Numbered from the stretch's first letter, positions 8,592 through 17,405 are shown. The stretch is 64,000 nucleotides of DNA from CAWBLP01 sp963789495 (GCA_963789495.1 CAWBLP010000015.1:62001-126000), one strand, 5' to 3'. A program made the numbers and translations. Notes: generated from the letters alone by a model not told the origin.

Positions 8592-9288
8592 GTCATCGTA
8601 TTCGACACATTCGGCAGTGTGGTGGATTGGCGCGAGCAGCCTGATCGCGGAGCTTGACCGCGTTCGGCCGGCAGCGCGGAATCGCGGCGGACTGGACCGG
8701 TTTGGTGGATGCCTGGCGCGCCGCCTATCACCCCTCGATGGACCGGGTGCGCAAGGGCGAGCAGCCCTGGGCCAAGCTGGACGACGCTGCATCGCGGCGT
8801 CGCTCGACACGCTGGTGGCGCAATTCGGCATTCAGGGCCTGACCGAGGCCGACCTGGTCCACATCAACCTGGGCTGGCACCGGTTGAACCCGTGGCCCGA
8901 TTCGGTCGCCGGGCTGACCCGGTTGAAGCGGCGCTTCGTGATCGGCCCGCTGTCGAACGGCAACGTCGCGCTGCTGACCAATATGGCGAAGCATGCCGGC
9001 CTGCCCTGGGACATGGTGTTCGGGTCCGACCTGTTCGGCCACTTCAAGCCCGATCCGGAAACCTATCTGGGCGTGGCGGCACTGATGGGGTTGGAGCCAG
9101 GCCAGGTGATGATGGCGGCCGCGCATAACAACGATCTGGCCAATGCCCGCAAGAACGGGTTGATGACGGCGTTCTTTCCGCGGCCGCAGGAATACGGGCC
9201 GCACCAGAAGCGCGACTACGCCGCGGAGCAGGAGTGGGACGTGGTGGCGACGGACATCGAGGATATGGCGACCAAACTGGGCTGTTGA
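8592..9288 (+). pseudogene. Haloacid dehalogenase type II (HAD superfamily), frameshifted near the N-terminus
   Basis: The catalytic-Asp segment VIVFDTFGSVVDW is encoded from 8593. The reading frame then changes around 8630, 8655 and 8785 before the long intact frame (LDTLVAQFGIQGLTEADL to the stop at 9286-9288). HAD motif II (GPLSNGN), the motif III lysine region (GHFKPDPETY) and motif IV (AAAHNNDLANARKNGL) are present, and the cap region carries WRAAYHPSMDRVRKGE. Reassembled, the product would be about 230 aa, normal for L-2-haloacid dehalogenase. The three indels fall in the same patch that breaks the two genes to the left. Confidence 0.72.
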
Positions 9289-9321
9289 GCGGCACGAACG
9301 CGGATCGGCAGCCGAACCGGG

Positions 9322-10575
9322 TCAGCCGAATACGTGCTCGTCCAGGAATGCGTTGCGGAACTTGCCGTGCGGATCGAACGACCGCGCCAGCTCGCGAAAC
9401 GCCGGCAGCTTGGGATAGAGCGAGCCCAGTCGCGCCGCCGGCGCGTGCATGATCTTGCCCCAATGCGGCCGCGCGCCGAACGGCAGCAACATCGCCTCGA
9501 TTTCGCCGGTCATCCCCTGCACTGCATCCGGCTCGCGCAGCCAGGAAAAGTGGATGCCGACGCAGTCTTCGCCATAGGCGGGGCTGAGCCATAGACCGTC
9601 GCCGGTCATGCTGCGGATCTCGGTGGTCCACAGCAGCGGATCGATCCGCTCGCTCATCGTGCGCAGCTGTGCGATCGCCGCAGTCGCCTGCCGGCGTGGC
9701 ACCATGTATTCGCTCTGCAGATGGCCGACCGGGCCGGGCATCACCCCCCGGCGGAAATGCGGCAGCCGGTCGCACCAGGGACCGGGCTCGCCGAACGGGT
9801 TGAGTCGCTGCAGCGACTCAGGTGACGCGGTGGCGGATGGCTGGAGCGCCGGCACCGCCCCCAGCTGAGCGGCGGAAACGCTTGCCGGCCGAACATCGTC
9901 CAGCCGCGTCTTGATCCACAGCCGGGTCACGGCGGGTCCGGACCAGGAGGTCATCAGGCTGACGCTGTAGCCCGCCGACATCACCGCATCGAACTCCGCC
10001 AGCACGGTCTCCCAGGGCAGGCCCTCGAACGCATCCTGGCGCATGTCGAACCCGGGCTGGATGTCGAGCGCCACCCGCGTGACGATGCCGAACGCGCCCA
10101 GGCCGACCACCATGCCCTCGAAGCCGGGATCGCCGCGGCGGATGGTGACGAGGTCGCTGGACGCCGTGACGAGCTCGAGCGCGGCCACTGCGGTGGCAAG
10201 ATTGCCCGATCGGTCGCCGGATCCGTGGGTGCCGGTCGCCACCGCGCCGGCAACGGTGACGTGCGGCAGCGATGCCATGTTGTGCAACGCCCAGCCCGCG
10301 CGGTGCAGCGCGAGCGCCAGATCGCCATAGTTGGTTGCGGCACCGACGGTGGCGGTACGGTGGTTCGGATCGATTGCGAGATCGGCGGGGATGTCGCCGA
10401 GGTCGATGAGGTCTCCGGGCGAGTCTGCGATGCCGTTGAACGAATGGCGGGCACCGAGCGCGCGAATGCGCGGCGCGCCGGCAACGATCCGGCGCACGTC
10501 ATCGATCGACTGCGGCCGATGGATGCAGGCCGCCTGGTAGCTGTGATTGTCCGCCCAGTTGTGTTCGCGTGTCAT
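9322..10575 (-). CDS. Alditol (xylitol) oxidase-like FAD-binding oxidoreductase
   Basis: A 417-aa protein that closely follows the layout of bacterial alditol oxidase (AldO, about 418 aa), which oxidises xylitol/sorbitol with O2 to the aldose and H2O2. The N-terminal FAD_binding_4 domain contains GARHSFN, where H44 matches the histidine that carries covalent FAD in AldO, followed by NMASLPHVTVAGAVATGTHGSG. The C-terminal ALO domain ends GARPHWGKI and FDPHGKFRNAFL, both diagnostic. The ATG at 10575 is chosen because upstream in-frame codons read into repeat R2. It stands alone; no polyol transporter adjoins it. Substrate could be another polyol. Confidence 0.85.
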   Translation of the reverse strand: MTREHNWADNHSYQAACIHRPQSIDDVRRIVAGAPRIRALGARHSFNGIADSPGDLIDLGDIPADLAIDPNHRTATVGAATNYGDLALALHRAGWALHNMASLPHVTVAGAVATGTHGSGDRSGNLATAVAALELVTASSDLVTIRRGDPGFEGMVVGLGAFGIVTRVALDIQPGFDMRQDAFEGLPWETVLAEFDAVMSAGYSVSLMTSWSGPAVTRLWIKTRLDDVRPASVSAAQLGAVPALQPSATASPESLQRLNPFGEPGPWCDRLPHFRRGVMPGPVGHLQSEYMVPRRQATAAIAQLRTMSERIDPLLWTTEIRSMTGDGLWLSPAYGEDCVGIHFSWLREPDAVQGMTGEIEAMLLPFGARPHWGKIMHAPAARLGSLYPKLPAFRELARSFDPHGKFRNAFLDEHVFG

Positions 10576-10622
10576 TGTTCCGTCTCGCCCGCCTCGGCAG
10601 AAATAATGCCATGCTACGCAGA

Positions 10623-10850
10623 CGTTCACAGCCTGTGCCACACAGCTACTTTGTGGTGCGGTGCGGCAAGCGTCGGGGGCGTTGCCCCCGAAACCCCCAT
10701 CAAGGGGCGCTGCCCCTTGAAACCCCGCCAAGGGCCCGGCCCTTGGAACCGGCTTCGTTTGGGGGGGAGGGGGCTGGTCGTGATGGTGCCCGGATGCGAG
10801 GGGTCGCGCTTCCTCCCCATCCCGATCCGAGAGGCATCGCCGCGGGTGAA
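10623..10850. repeat. Dispersed multi-hairpin repeat, copy R2 (left half and core)
   Basis: Starts with the end module (CAGCCTGTGCCACACAGC through GTGCGGCAAGCG), then GGGGGCGTTGCCCCC, AAGGGGCGCTGCCCCTT and AAGGGCCCGGCCCTT palindromes, then a G-rich run mirrored by a later CCTCCCCATCCC. The right-hand end module is missing or too diverged to see. It lies between the divergently transcribed alditol oxidase and gamma-glutamyltransferase genes. Confidence 0.8.
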
Positions 10851-11179
10851 TGGCCATGACCTGCCGCTGCGGATCGAATTGAAGGCAGCCTGGGCGCTGC
10901 ACATCAACGTGCGCTCTGTCTGACGACCCTGCGCGTCACCCGCTTGCATCTTGCCTGCAGCCGAACTTCGGCGCTGCCGCGCCTGTTCGTCCCACACATC
11001 GCGACTGAATCGTAACGGACACACCGGCGGCGCTTGCCGCTTCATACCATCGGCACTTCCTGCGGCCGTTTGCGTTTTTGGCGTCGACACTCTTCTCTAT
11101 CAGCCCGCCAACCGCCGGATAACCGGCAGGACGATGACGGGACAAACCACCAACGCCAGCGCATGCGAAGGACACAACA
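10851..11179. other. Gene-free region upstream of gamma-glutamyltransferase
   Basis: No credible reading frame is seen in these 329 bases. They should contain the promoters of the divergent alditol oxidase and GGT genes, but no convincing -35/-10 pair or operator was found. An AAGGAC ribosome-site-like sequence precedes the ATG at 11180. Confidence 0.4.
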
Positions 11180-12790
11180 ATGACCCGTGCGATGATTTCG
11201 GCTCCACAACCCGAAGCAGCGGAAGCGGGCGCCGACATCCTACGCTCCGGCGGAAATGTGGTGGATGCGGCGATCGGCGCCGCGTTGGTGCAGACCGCTG
11301 TCGACCCGCAGATGTGCGGCATCGCCGGCATGGGTTGCCTGCACCTGCATCTGCCGCAGCAGGGCGTGCACACGACGATCGATTTTCACGGTCGCGCGCC
11401 GCTGGCGGTGCGCCCGGACATGTGGGCGGACCTGATCATCCGTGAGGCGGATGATGGCTGGGGTTTCATTCTCGACGGCCGGGTCAACGAGATCGGCTAC
11501 CAGTCGATCACCACGCCGATGACGCTGCGTGCGTTCGAGTTGGCGCTGCGTCTCTTCGGCACACGCAGCCTGGCGGATCTGCTGCAACCCGCCATCGGCT
11601 ACTGTGAGGACGGGTTCCTGGTGCGTCCGCATGTCAGCGAATTCTGGAACTATCCGCCGCGGGCGGGGCGCGGCGGCAATATCGACGTCGTCACCCGCTA
11701 TCCCGCGACCCGCAGGATCTACACGCGGGACGGCGATACGCCCTATGCGGTGGGTGAGCGGCTGCGCAATTCCGACATGGCGCATACCTACCGCCGGATC
11801 GCGCAGCACGGTGCGGACGATTTCTATACCGGCGAGATCGCCGCGCGCATCGTCGCCGATATGCAGCAGCATGGCGGGCTGTTGTCGTTCGAGGATCTGC
11901 AGGCCTGCGCGCCGGAGGACAATCCGCCGCTCTGGGGCAACTATCGCGGCTGGCGCGTCGCCACCAACAATCCGCCGGGCGGCGGCATCCAGCTGATCGA
12001 GATGCTCAACATCCTCGAGCAGTTCGACCTGCGTGCGATGGGCCATAATTCTCCGGACTATATCCGCGTGGTGGCGGAGGCGATGAAGATCGCGACCGCC
12101 GACAAGGACGCCAAGGTCGGCGATCCCCGCTTCGTGCGTGTGCCGGTCGAGGAACTGACCGCCAAATCCTATGCGGCCCGGATGGCGGAACGGATTCGGA
12201 GCGGCGAGAAGACGCCTGTGCCACGCTTCAACAGTGGCGGCGCGGAGAGCAAGCACACCACGCAGACCTGCGTGCTGGACGAGCGCGGCAACGCAGTCAC
12301 GATGACCCACACGCTGGGCCAGCCGTCCGGCGTCGTCACCGATGGGCTGGGGTTCATGTACAACGGAGCGATGGCGGTGTTCGATCCGCGGCCAGGTCAT
12401 GCCGGTTCGCTGGAACCCGGCAAGGCGCGGTTCTCCGCGTTGTCGCCAACCATGGTGTTCGACGGCGAAACACCCTGTCTGGTGCTGGGTGCACCCGGCG
12501 CTACCTACATCACGATGGGCAACCTGCAGGTCATGCTGAACGTGCTGGAATTCGGCATGGACGCGCAGCAGGCGATCTCAGCGCCGCGCTTCGCCGCCGT
12601 GTCTGACACGATCGAACTGTCAAACCGCATTCTACGCAGCACTGAACAGGGGCTGCAGGCGATGGGCTATCGCACGCTGCGCCATGCGCAGAGCTACCAG
12701 TTCGCCTGGGTGCATGCGATCCGGATGGTTGACGGTGCACTCGATGGCGGTGCCGATCCGGCGACGGGTGGCATGGCGCTCGCGGTGTGA
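11180..12790 (+). CDS. Gamma-glutamyltransferase family protein
   Basis: A 536-aa member of the N-terminal nucleophile hydrolase family that cleaves or transfers gamma-glutamyl groups after self-processing. The processing site is visible as KHTTQTCVLDERGNAVTMT; T360 aligns with the nucleophile threonine of E. coli GGT. Other conserved parts are SGGNVVDAAIGAAL near the N-terminus and SPTMVF in the small subunit. There is no signal peptide (MTRAMISAPQPEAAEAG), so unlike classical periplasmic GGT it should be cytoplasmic, as in acylase- or oxamate-hydrolase-like GGT relatives. Start ATG 11180 has AAGGAC upstream. The precise substrate is not predictable. Confidence 0.88.
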   Translation: MTRAMISAPQPEAAEAGADILRSGGNVVDAAIGAALVQTAVDPQMCGIAGMGCLHLHLPQQGVHTTIDFHGRAPLAVRPDMWADLIIREADDGWGFILDGRVNEIGYQSITTPMTLRAFELALRLFGTRSLADLLQPAIGYCEDGFLVRPHVSEFWNYPPRAGRGGNIDVVTRYPATRRIYTRDGDTPYAVGERLRNSDMAHTYRRIAQHGADDFYTGEIAARIVADMQQHGGLLSFEDLQACAPEDNPPLWGNYRGWRVATNNPPGGGIQLIEMLNILEQFDLRAMGHNSPDYIRVVAEAMKIATADKDAKVGDPRFVRVPVEELTAKSYAARMAERIRSGEKTPVPRFNSGGAESKHTTQTCVLDERGNAVTMTHTLGQPSGVVTDGLGFMYNGAMAVFDPRPGHAGSLEPGKARFSALSPTMVFDGETPCLVLGAPGATYITMGNLQVMLNVLEFGMDAQQAISAPRFAAVSDTIELSNRILRSTEQGLQAMGYRTLRHAQSYQFAWVHAIRMVDGALDGGADPATGGMALAV

Positions 12791-12838
12791 CCAGCTGCAG
12801 CCGGTGGCGTGGCCTGAGGCACCGGCCCTGCCACCCGC

Positions 12839-13987
12839 CTACCGCACCAGAGCGGGCAGCAACGCGTCCAACCGCAGCCGCCCCGCCGCTGTCGTGCGCA
12901 GCCGGCCATCGTGCCAGGTGACGTAGTCCTCCGCGATCGCATCGTGCAGCACGTCCGCATCCAGCGCGGCGTCCAAGGCGATGCCGGTTCGCTCCGCGAA
13001 GCGTCCCGCGTCGATGCCCTCGGTCAGGCGCAACCCCATCAGCAGCATCTCGCGGGCGCGGTCCTCGGTCCCCAGCGCCGTTTCCTCCACCGTACCGTGG
13101 CCGCTCCGCTCCACCCGCTCGGCCCAGACTTCCGGCGCGCGATGCCGACGGGTGGCGACCAGGCTTCCTCCCAGCGTCAGCCTGCCATGGGCACCCGGGC
13201 CGATGCCGGCATAATCGCCGTAGCGCCAGTAGGTGAGGTTGTGCCGGCTCTCCGCCCCGGGCTGCGCGTAATTGGACACCTCATAAGACAGCAGGCCGAA
13301 TCGCGCGGCTTCCTCCGTGGTGGCGTCGTACAGGGCGGCCGCGGTGTCGCCGTCCGGCAGCACGATGTCGCCGCGGCGATGCCGGTTTTCGAACGCGGTG
13401 CCTGGCTCGATGGTGAGCTGATAGAGCGACAGATGATCCGCCGCCAGCGCCAAGGCCTGGCGCAACTCGGCCCGCCACGCCGCCTCGGTTTGGTCGGGGC
13501 GGGCATAGATCAGGTCGAAGGAAACACGAGGGAAGCTCGACCGGGCCAGTTCCAGCGCGGCCACCGCCTGTGCGGCCGAGTGTTGCCGGCCCAGCATCTG
13601 CAGCGCGGTCGCATCCAGGCTCTGCACGCCCAGCGATGCACGGTTCACGCCCGCGGCGCGGAATTCGATCAGCCTGGCGGCTTCCACGCTGGTCGGGTTG
13701 GCCTCCAGCGTCACCTCCAGTCCGGCGGGCAGGTCGAACAGCCGCCCGGCATCCTCCAGCAGCAAGGCCACCGTCTCGGGCTCCATCAGGCTGGGGGTGC
13801 CGCCGCCGAAGAACACCGAGCCGAGCGGGCGCCGGCCGAGCCGTGCGGCCTCCCAGGCGAGTTCGGTGCGCAGGGCGGCGCGGAAGCGGGCCTGCGGGAT
13901 GCGGTCCCGGACATGCGAGTTGAAGTCGCAATACGGGCACTTGGCCAGGCAGAACGGCCAGTGGATATAGAGGGCGAGCGGTTCCAT
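12839..13987 (-). CDS. hemW: HemW-like radical SAM protein
   Basis: A 382-aa radical SAM enzyme of the HemW family (heme chaperone, long annotated as oxygen-independent coproporphyrinogen III oxidase). The Fe-S cluster motif C13-x3-C17-x2-C20 sits in HWPFCLAKCPYCDF, with the glycine motif FFGGGTPSLM following. The middle carries SLGVQSLD and FDLIYARPDQT, and the C-terminus a HemN_C-type winged domain. Unlike HemN, it has no extra N-terminal cysteine. It is divergent from YbaK with only 10 bases between the two starts, so the promoters must overlap the coding ends. Confidence 0.92.
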   Translation of the reverse strand: MEPLALYIHWPFCLAKCPYCDFNSHVRDRIPQARFRAALRTELAWEAARLGRRPLGSVFFGGGTPSLMEPETVALLLEDAGRLFDLPAGLEVTLEANPTSVEAARLIEFRAAGVNRASLGVQSLDATALQMLGRQHSAAQAVAALELARSSFPRVSFDLIYARPDQTEAAWRAELRQALALAADHLSLYQLTIEPGTAFENRHRRGDIVLPDGDTAAALYDATTEEAARFGLLSYEVSNYAQPGAESRHNLTYWRYGDYAGIGPGAHGRLTLGGSLVATRRHRAPEVWAERVERSGHGTVEETALGTEDRAREMLLMGLRLTEGIDAGRFAERTGIALDAALDADVLHDAIAEDYVTWHDGRLRTTAAGRLRLDALLPALVR

Positions 13988-13997
13988 CAGGGGAGAT

Positions 13998-14480
13998 ATG
14001 GGTATGTCGGGTGCGGCTGGATCAGTGGAGCGGGTGCGTGCGGCGCTGCTGGCAGCCGGTCATGCGGATAGTATCACCGAATTCCCGGCCGGTACACGCA
14101 CCGCGGCGGATGCCGCCGCCGCCGTCGGCTGCGACGTGGCGCAGATCGCCAAGTCGATCGTGTTCCGCGCCGGCGGCCGTGCCGCGGTGGTGATCACCTC
14201 CGGCGCGAACCGGGTGGACCAGGCGCGCGCCGAGGCCGCGCTGGGCGTGAAACTGGCCCGTGCCGATGCCGACTGGGTCCGGCTGACCACCGGTTTTGCG
14301 GTGGGCGGCGTGGCGCCGATCGGCCATCTGGCCCCGCCGCTTCTGCTGCTGGATGCGGATTTGATGGTGCTCGATCCGGTCTGGGCAGCCGCGGGGTCGC
14401 CGAAGCATGTGTTTCGCACTACGCCGGACGCGCTGCTGCAGATGACCGGGGCCAGGGTGGCGGAGGTGCGGGCCGGCTGA
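13998..14480 (+). CDS. YbaK/EbsC-family aminoacyl-tRNA deacylase
   Basis: A 160-aa single-domain trans-editing protein of the YbaK/ProX group that hydrolyses mischarged tRNA. Recognisable features are the catalytic lysine in QIAKSIVFRA, VVITSGANRVD, the glycine-rich GGVAPIGH loop and HVFRTTPDAL near the C-terminus. GGGGAG is at 13989-13994, before ATG 13998; an internal ATG at 14004 is the alternative. The stop lies just before repeat R3. Specificity (Cys-tRNA-Pro or another) cannot be settled. Confidence 0.88.
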   Translation: MGMSGAAGSVERVRAALLAAGHADSITEFPAGTRTAADAAAAVGCDVAQIAKSIVFRAGGRAAVVITSGANRVDQARAEAALGVKLARADADWVRLTTGFAVGGVAPIGHLAPPLLLLDADLMVLDPVWAAAGSPKHVFRTTPDALLQMTGARVAEVRAG

Positions 14481-14492
14481 GCCGCGTCGATC

Positions 14493-14538
14493 AAGGCGGG
14501 GGCGTTGCCCCCGAACCCCCATCAAGGGGCAGCGCCCC
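14493..14538. repeat. Dispersed multi-hairpin repeat R3, left part, split by the IS4 element
   Basis: Contains GGGGGCGTTGCCCCC and the start of the AAGGGGCAGCGCCCC palindrome in the same order as copies R2 and R5. The last 13 bases (14526-14538, GGGGCAGCGCCCC) recur exactly at 15858-15870 on the other side of the insertion and are the target-site duplication. Confidence 0.8.
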
Positions 14539-15857
14539 ATGTGCGCGAATCTAACGCTTGCGCGGTCACGGGGTGGTACGATTCCAAGCTTGGATGCCCC
14601 GCGCATCCTCCCTGCGTTCTGGTGAATGGACAGCGATCGTCGCGTCGCTGGCCAGGATTGTCGACCTCGAGGCCACGGCGCGCCAGTTCAAAGCACTGGT
14701 GCGCCGGCGCAAGATCCGCTCGGCGGAGGCGTTGCTGCGTCTGGCGCTGATGTGGGGTCCGGGCGGGCAGTCGTTTCGCGCCGCGGCGGCGCTGGCCGGG
14801 GATGCCGGCATCGCCGATCTGTCGGACAAGGCGGTCGAAGGGCGGTTGCGCAAGATGGGCGACTGGCTGGCGCATATGCTGGCGGCGCTGCTGGCCGATC
14901 GTCTGCACCGGCCCAGCGGCAGTGGGCTGCACCTGTCGCTGGTGGACGGCTCGGTGATCTGCGCGCCAGGCAAGGGCCAGGACTGGCGGCTGCACGCGCG
15001 CTACGACCCCGCGCGTGGGCGCTTCGCCGACCTGGCGCTGACCACGACCCGCGAGGCCGAAGCTACCGGACGGACGCGGATCTGTTCCGGCAGCATCCTC
15101 ATCATGGACCGCGGCTATGCGCGGGTGCGGAACTTCAAGGAAGTGCTGGGGCGTGGCGCCGACTTCGTCACGCGGATCAGCTGGGGATCGGTGAAGCTGT
15201 ATGACGCAGCGGGCGCGCGCATTGATGTGGCGGCGCTGCTGGCCGGGACCACCGAACCGCGCGAGGTCGCGGTCTGGATCAAGGGTATTCCACGCGGCCT
15301 TCGCCTGGTGATCCAGCCACTGCCGCCCGAGGATGCAGCGCGCCAGCGTGCCAAGCGGACGCGCAAGGCCAACAAGAAGAGCCAGCAGATCCAGCCGCGC
15401 ACCGTGCTCGCGGCTGGGTTTCTGATGCTGATCACCTCGCTGCCGGATGCAGCGCAGCCGATGGCGCAGGTGGCCGCGCTCTACCGGCATCGCTGGCAGG
15501 TGGAGATCGGCATCAAGCGGCTGAAGAGCCTGGGCGGGCTGGACCAACTGCCATGTGCTGATCCGGTGCTGGCGCGAAGCTGGCTGCTGGCGCAGCTGAT
15601 CGCCGCGGTGCTGACCGACGATCTCGCCAACGAGATCGTCGGTTTTCCCCCCTCGGCCTGACCAGACGCAGCCTGCGCCGCAAACGCTGTGGCGGGCTTG
15701 GGACACCGCCAGGGAGATCCTGCGTGGCGCGATCCTGCCACGACCCAGACTACGAACCCCGGCCGCCTTGGCGATATTCCGCCACCGCCTTGCCGAAGCG
15801 CCGAGACGCCGCACGCTCCAGGCCCACGAGCTCAGGCCCCCGTAAGTTCGCGCGTAT
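14539..15857 (+). mobile_element. IS4-family insertion sequence, 1,319 bp
   Basis: Bounded by imperfect terminal inverted repeats: left end ATGTGCGCGAATCTAACG, right end (reverse complement) ATACGCGCGAACTTACGG, sharing GCGCGAA. It is flanked by an identical 13-bp direct repeat GGGGCAGCGCCCC, within the 10-13 bp range known for IS4-family elements. It interrupts a dispersed repeat that reads through on both sides. It carries one transposase gene with DDE and Y-R-E-K motifs. The 3' end of that gene is out of frame, so the element may be inactive. Confidence 0.88.
14594..15661 (+). CDS. IS4-family transposase (C-terminus displaced by a frameshift)
   Basis: DDE transposase. The first Asp is in LSLVDGSVI, the second in LIMDRGY, and the C-terminal signature is YRHRWQVEIGIKRLK, which fits Y-(2)-R-(3)-E-(6)-K exactly, with E the third catalytic residue. 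The ATG at 14594 is chosen; a TTG at 14558 would add 12 residues and neither has a clear ribosome site. The frame stops at 15659-15661, but the +1 frame continues from 15654 (RPDQTQPAPQTLWRAWDTA...) to a stop at 15843-15845, just inside the right inverted repeat. That 63-residue extension looks like a normal IS4 C-terminus. The switch occurs next to TTTTCCCCCC at 15643-15652. Confidence 0.88.
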   Translation: MPRASSLRSGEWTAIVASLARIVDLEATARQFKALVRRRKIRSAEALLRLALMWGPGGQSFRAAAALAGDAGIADLSDKAVEGRLRKMGDWLAHMLAALLADRLHRPSGSGLHLSLVDGSVICAPGKGQDWRLHARYDPARGRFADLALTTTREAEATGRTRICSGSILIMDRGYARVRNFKEVLGRGADFVTRISWGSVKLYDAAGARIDVAALLAGTTEPREVAVWIKGIPRGLRLVIQPLPPEDAARQRAKRTRKANKKSQQIQPRTVLAAGFLMLITSLPDAAQPMAQVAALYRHRWQVEIGIKRLKSLGGLDQLPCADPVLARSWLLAQLIAAVLTDDLANEIVGFPPSA

Positions 15858-16072
15858 GGGGCAGCGCCCCTTGAAACCCCGCCAAGGGCCCGGCCCTTGG
15901 AACCGTATGTTGTTTGGGACGGGGAGGGGCTGGTCGTGATGGTCGTGTGGTCCGTGGCCGTCGTGCCCCCTCCCCATCCCAAGCAGTATGTCATTGCAAA
16001 GGCTGAGCCTTTGCTGGGGCTCCAGGGAGCAAAGCCCTCTGGTGGGGTCCGGGCAACGCCCCGCCCTTGCTC
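15858..16072. repeat. Dispersed multi-hairpin repeat R3, right part
   Basis: Resumes with the duplicated GGGGCAGCGCCCC, then AAGGGCCCGGCCCTT, a G-rich/C-rich arm pair, GCAAAGGCTGAGCCTTTGC, a CTCCAGGGAGCAAAGCCCTCTGG block (diverged IS110 target module) and GGGCAACGCCC. It ends nine bases before the DUF815 gene stop. Confidence 0.8.
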
Positions 16073-16080
16073 GATCCGGC

Positions 16081-16941
16081 TCACCCAGCCCGCGCGCTCA
16101 CCCCCAGCCGGCCGGCCAGATCCTGGATGAACTGCCAGGCCACCCGACCGGAGCGCGAACCGCGGGTCATCGACCATTCCACCGCCTGCGCATGCAGCGC
16201 CTCGGTCTCGATCGGCAGGCCCATGGCGCCGGCGTAACCCTCGATCATCGCGAAATAGGTGTCCTGGTCGCAGTTGTGGAAGCCCAGCCACAGGCCGAAC
16301 CGGTCGGACAGCGACACTTTCTCCTCGATCGCCTCGGACGGGTTGATCGCCGTGGAGCGCTCATTCTCGATCATGTCGCGCGGCATCAGGTGCCGGCGGT
16401 TGGAGGTGGCGTAGAACAGCACATTGTCCGGCCGGCCCTCGATGCCGCCCTCCAGGATCGACTTCAGCGCCTTGTAGTCGGCGTCCTCTTTCTCGAACGA
16501 CAGGTCGTCGCACAGGATCAGGCAGCGGCGGGTCTGGCCGCGCAGCACGTTCAGCAGATCCGGCAGGGTGCGGATGTCCTCGCGATGGATCTCGATCAGC
16601 GCCAGGCATCCCGGCATCTGCGCGTTGGTCACCGCGTGCACCGCCTTGACCAGGGACGACTTGCCCATGCCGCGCGCGCCCCACAGCATGGCGTTGTTGG
16701 CCGGCAGGCCGCGGGCGAAGCGCGAGGTGTTGTCGAGCAGCGTCTGCTTCTGCCGCTCCACCCCCTGCAGCAGCGCGATATCCACCCGCGATACACGGGG
16801 CACCGGCGCAAGGTGGGGCGGTGCAGGATGCCAGACGAAGGCGTCGGCGGTATCCAGGCTCACCGGCGGGCCCGGCGGCGGAGCGAGCCGGTCCAGCGCG
16901 TCGGCGATACGGGTGGCAAGCTCAATCAGGCGCTGGTCCAT
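16081..16941 (-). CDS. DUF815-family AAA ATPase
   Basis: A 286-aa P-loop protein of the DUF815 (YcaO-unrelated, AAA-like) family common in alphaproteobacteria. Walker A GARGMGKSS is at residues 88-96, a Walker B-like ILCDDLSF follows, and NVLFYATSNRRHLMPR is the typical sensor-1 region. The C-terminal part (SLSDRFGLWLGF...WSMTRGSRSGRVAWQF) is highly family-like. The function of the family is not established. It is divergent from yajC with an 80-base gap that must hold both promoters. Confidence 0.85.
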   Translation of the reverse strand: MDQRLIELATRIADALDRLAPPPGPPVSLDTADAFVWHPAPPHLAPVPRVSRVDIALLQGVERQKQTLLDNTSRFARGLPANNAMLWGARGMGKSSLVKAVHAVTNAQMPGCLALIEIHREDIRTLPDLLNVLRGQTRRCLILCDDLSFEKEDADYKALKSILEGGIEGRPDNVLFYATSNRRHLMPRDMIENERSTAINPSEAIEEKVSLSDRFGLWLGFHNCDQDTYFAMIEGYAGAMGLPIETEALHAQAVEWSMTRGSRSGRVAWQFIQDLAGRLGVSARAG

Positions 16942-17021
16942 GCGGCGGTTTCCGGGCAGCTTGACGGGAAGGGGGCGGAAACTATGGTCCGCGCCCGTTC
17001 ACCGCAAGGACTCGGACTTCC

Positions 17022-17405
17022 ATGCATGGTTTTGCCCTGATCTCCCCTGCCTACGCGCAGGACCCGTCGGCGCTGCTGGGCAGCGCCACGCAGTTCCTGC
17101 CATTGGTGCTGATTTTCGCGGTGTTCTACTTCCTGCTGATCCGCCCCCAGCAGCAGAAGCAGAAGGAGGCGCGTGCCATGCTGTCGGCGATCAAACGCGG
17201 CGACCGCGTGGTGACCGGAGGCGGCATCCTGGGCACCGTGCAGCGGGTACCGATGGTGCAGGACAAGGACGGCAAGCAGGTCGCCTCCAACGAGATCGAA
17301 GTGGAGATCGCCCCCAACCTGCGAGTGACGGTGCTGCGCGACACCATCTCCAGCGTGATCAAGCCGACCGTCGCGAATGACAGCCGGCCCGCAAAGGCGT
17401 CCTGA
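17022..17405 (+). CDS. yajC: Preprotein translocase subunit YajC
   Basis: A 127-aa single-pass inner membrane protein that associates with SecDF in the Sec holotranslocon. The membrane helix (residues about 24-42, FLPLVLIFAVFYFLLIRP) is followed by QQQKQKE and the conserved KRGDRVVTGGGILGTV. Normally secD and secF follow, but here the next gene is on the opposite strand, so yajC is detached from secDF. Confidence 0.93.
   Translation: MHGFALISPAYAQDPSALLGSATQFLPLVLIFAVFYFLLIRPQQQKQKEARAMLSAIKRGDRVVTGGGILGTVQRVPMVQDKDGKQVASNEIEVEIAPNLRVTVLRDTISSVIKPTVANDSRPAKAS

Noticed and set aside
12800..12826. Bidirectional terminator between GGT and hemW
   Set aside because: GCCGGTG/CACCGGC can pair around a 13-base loop, but the stem is short for such GC-rich DNA and no T-run is present; below reporting level.
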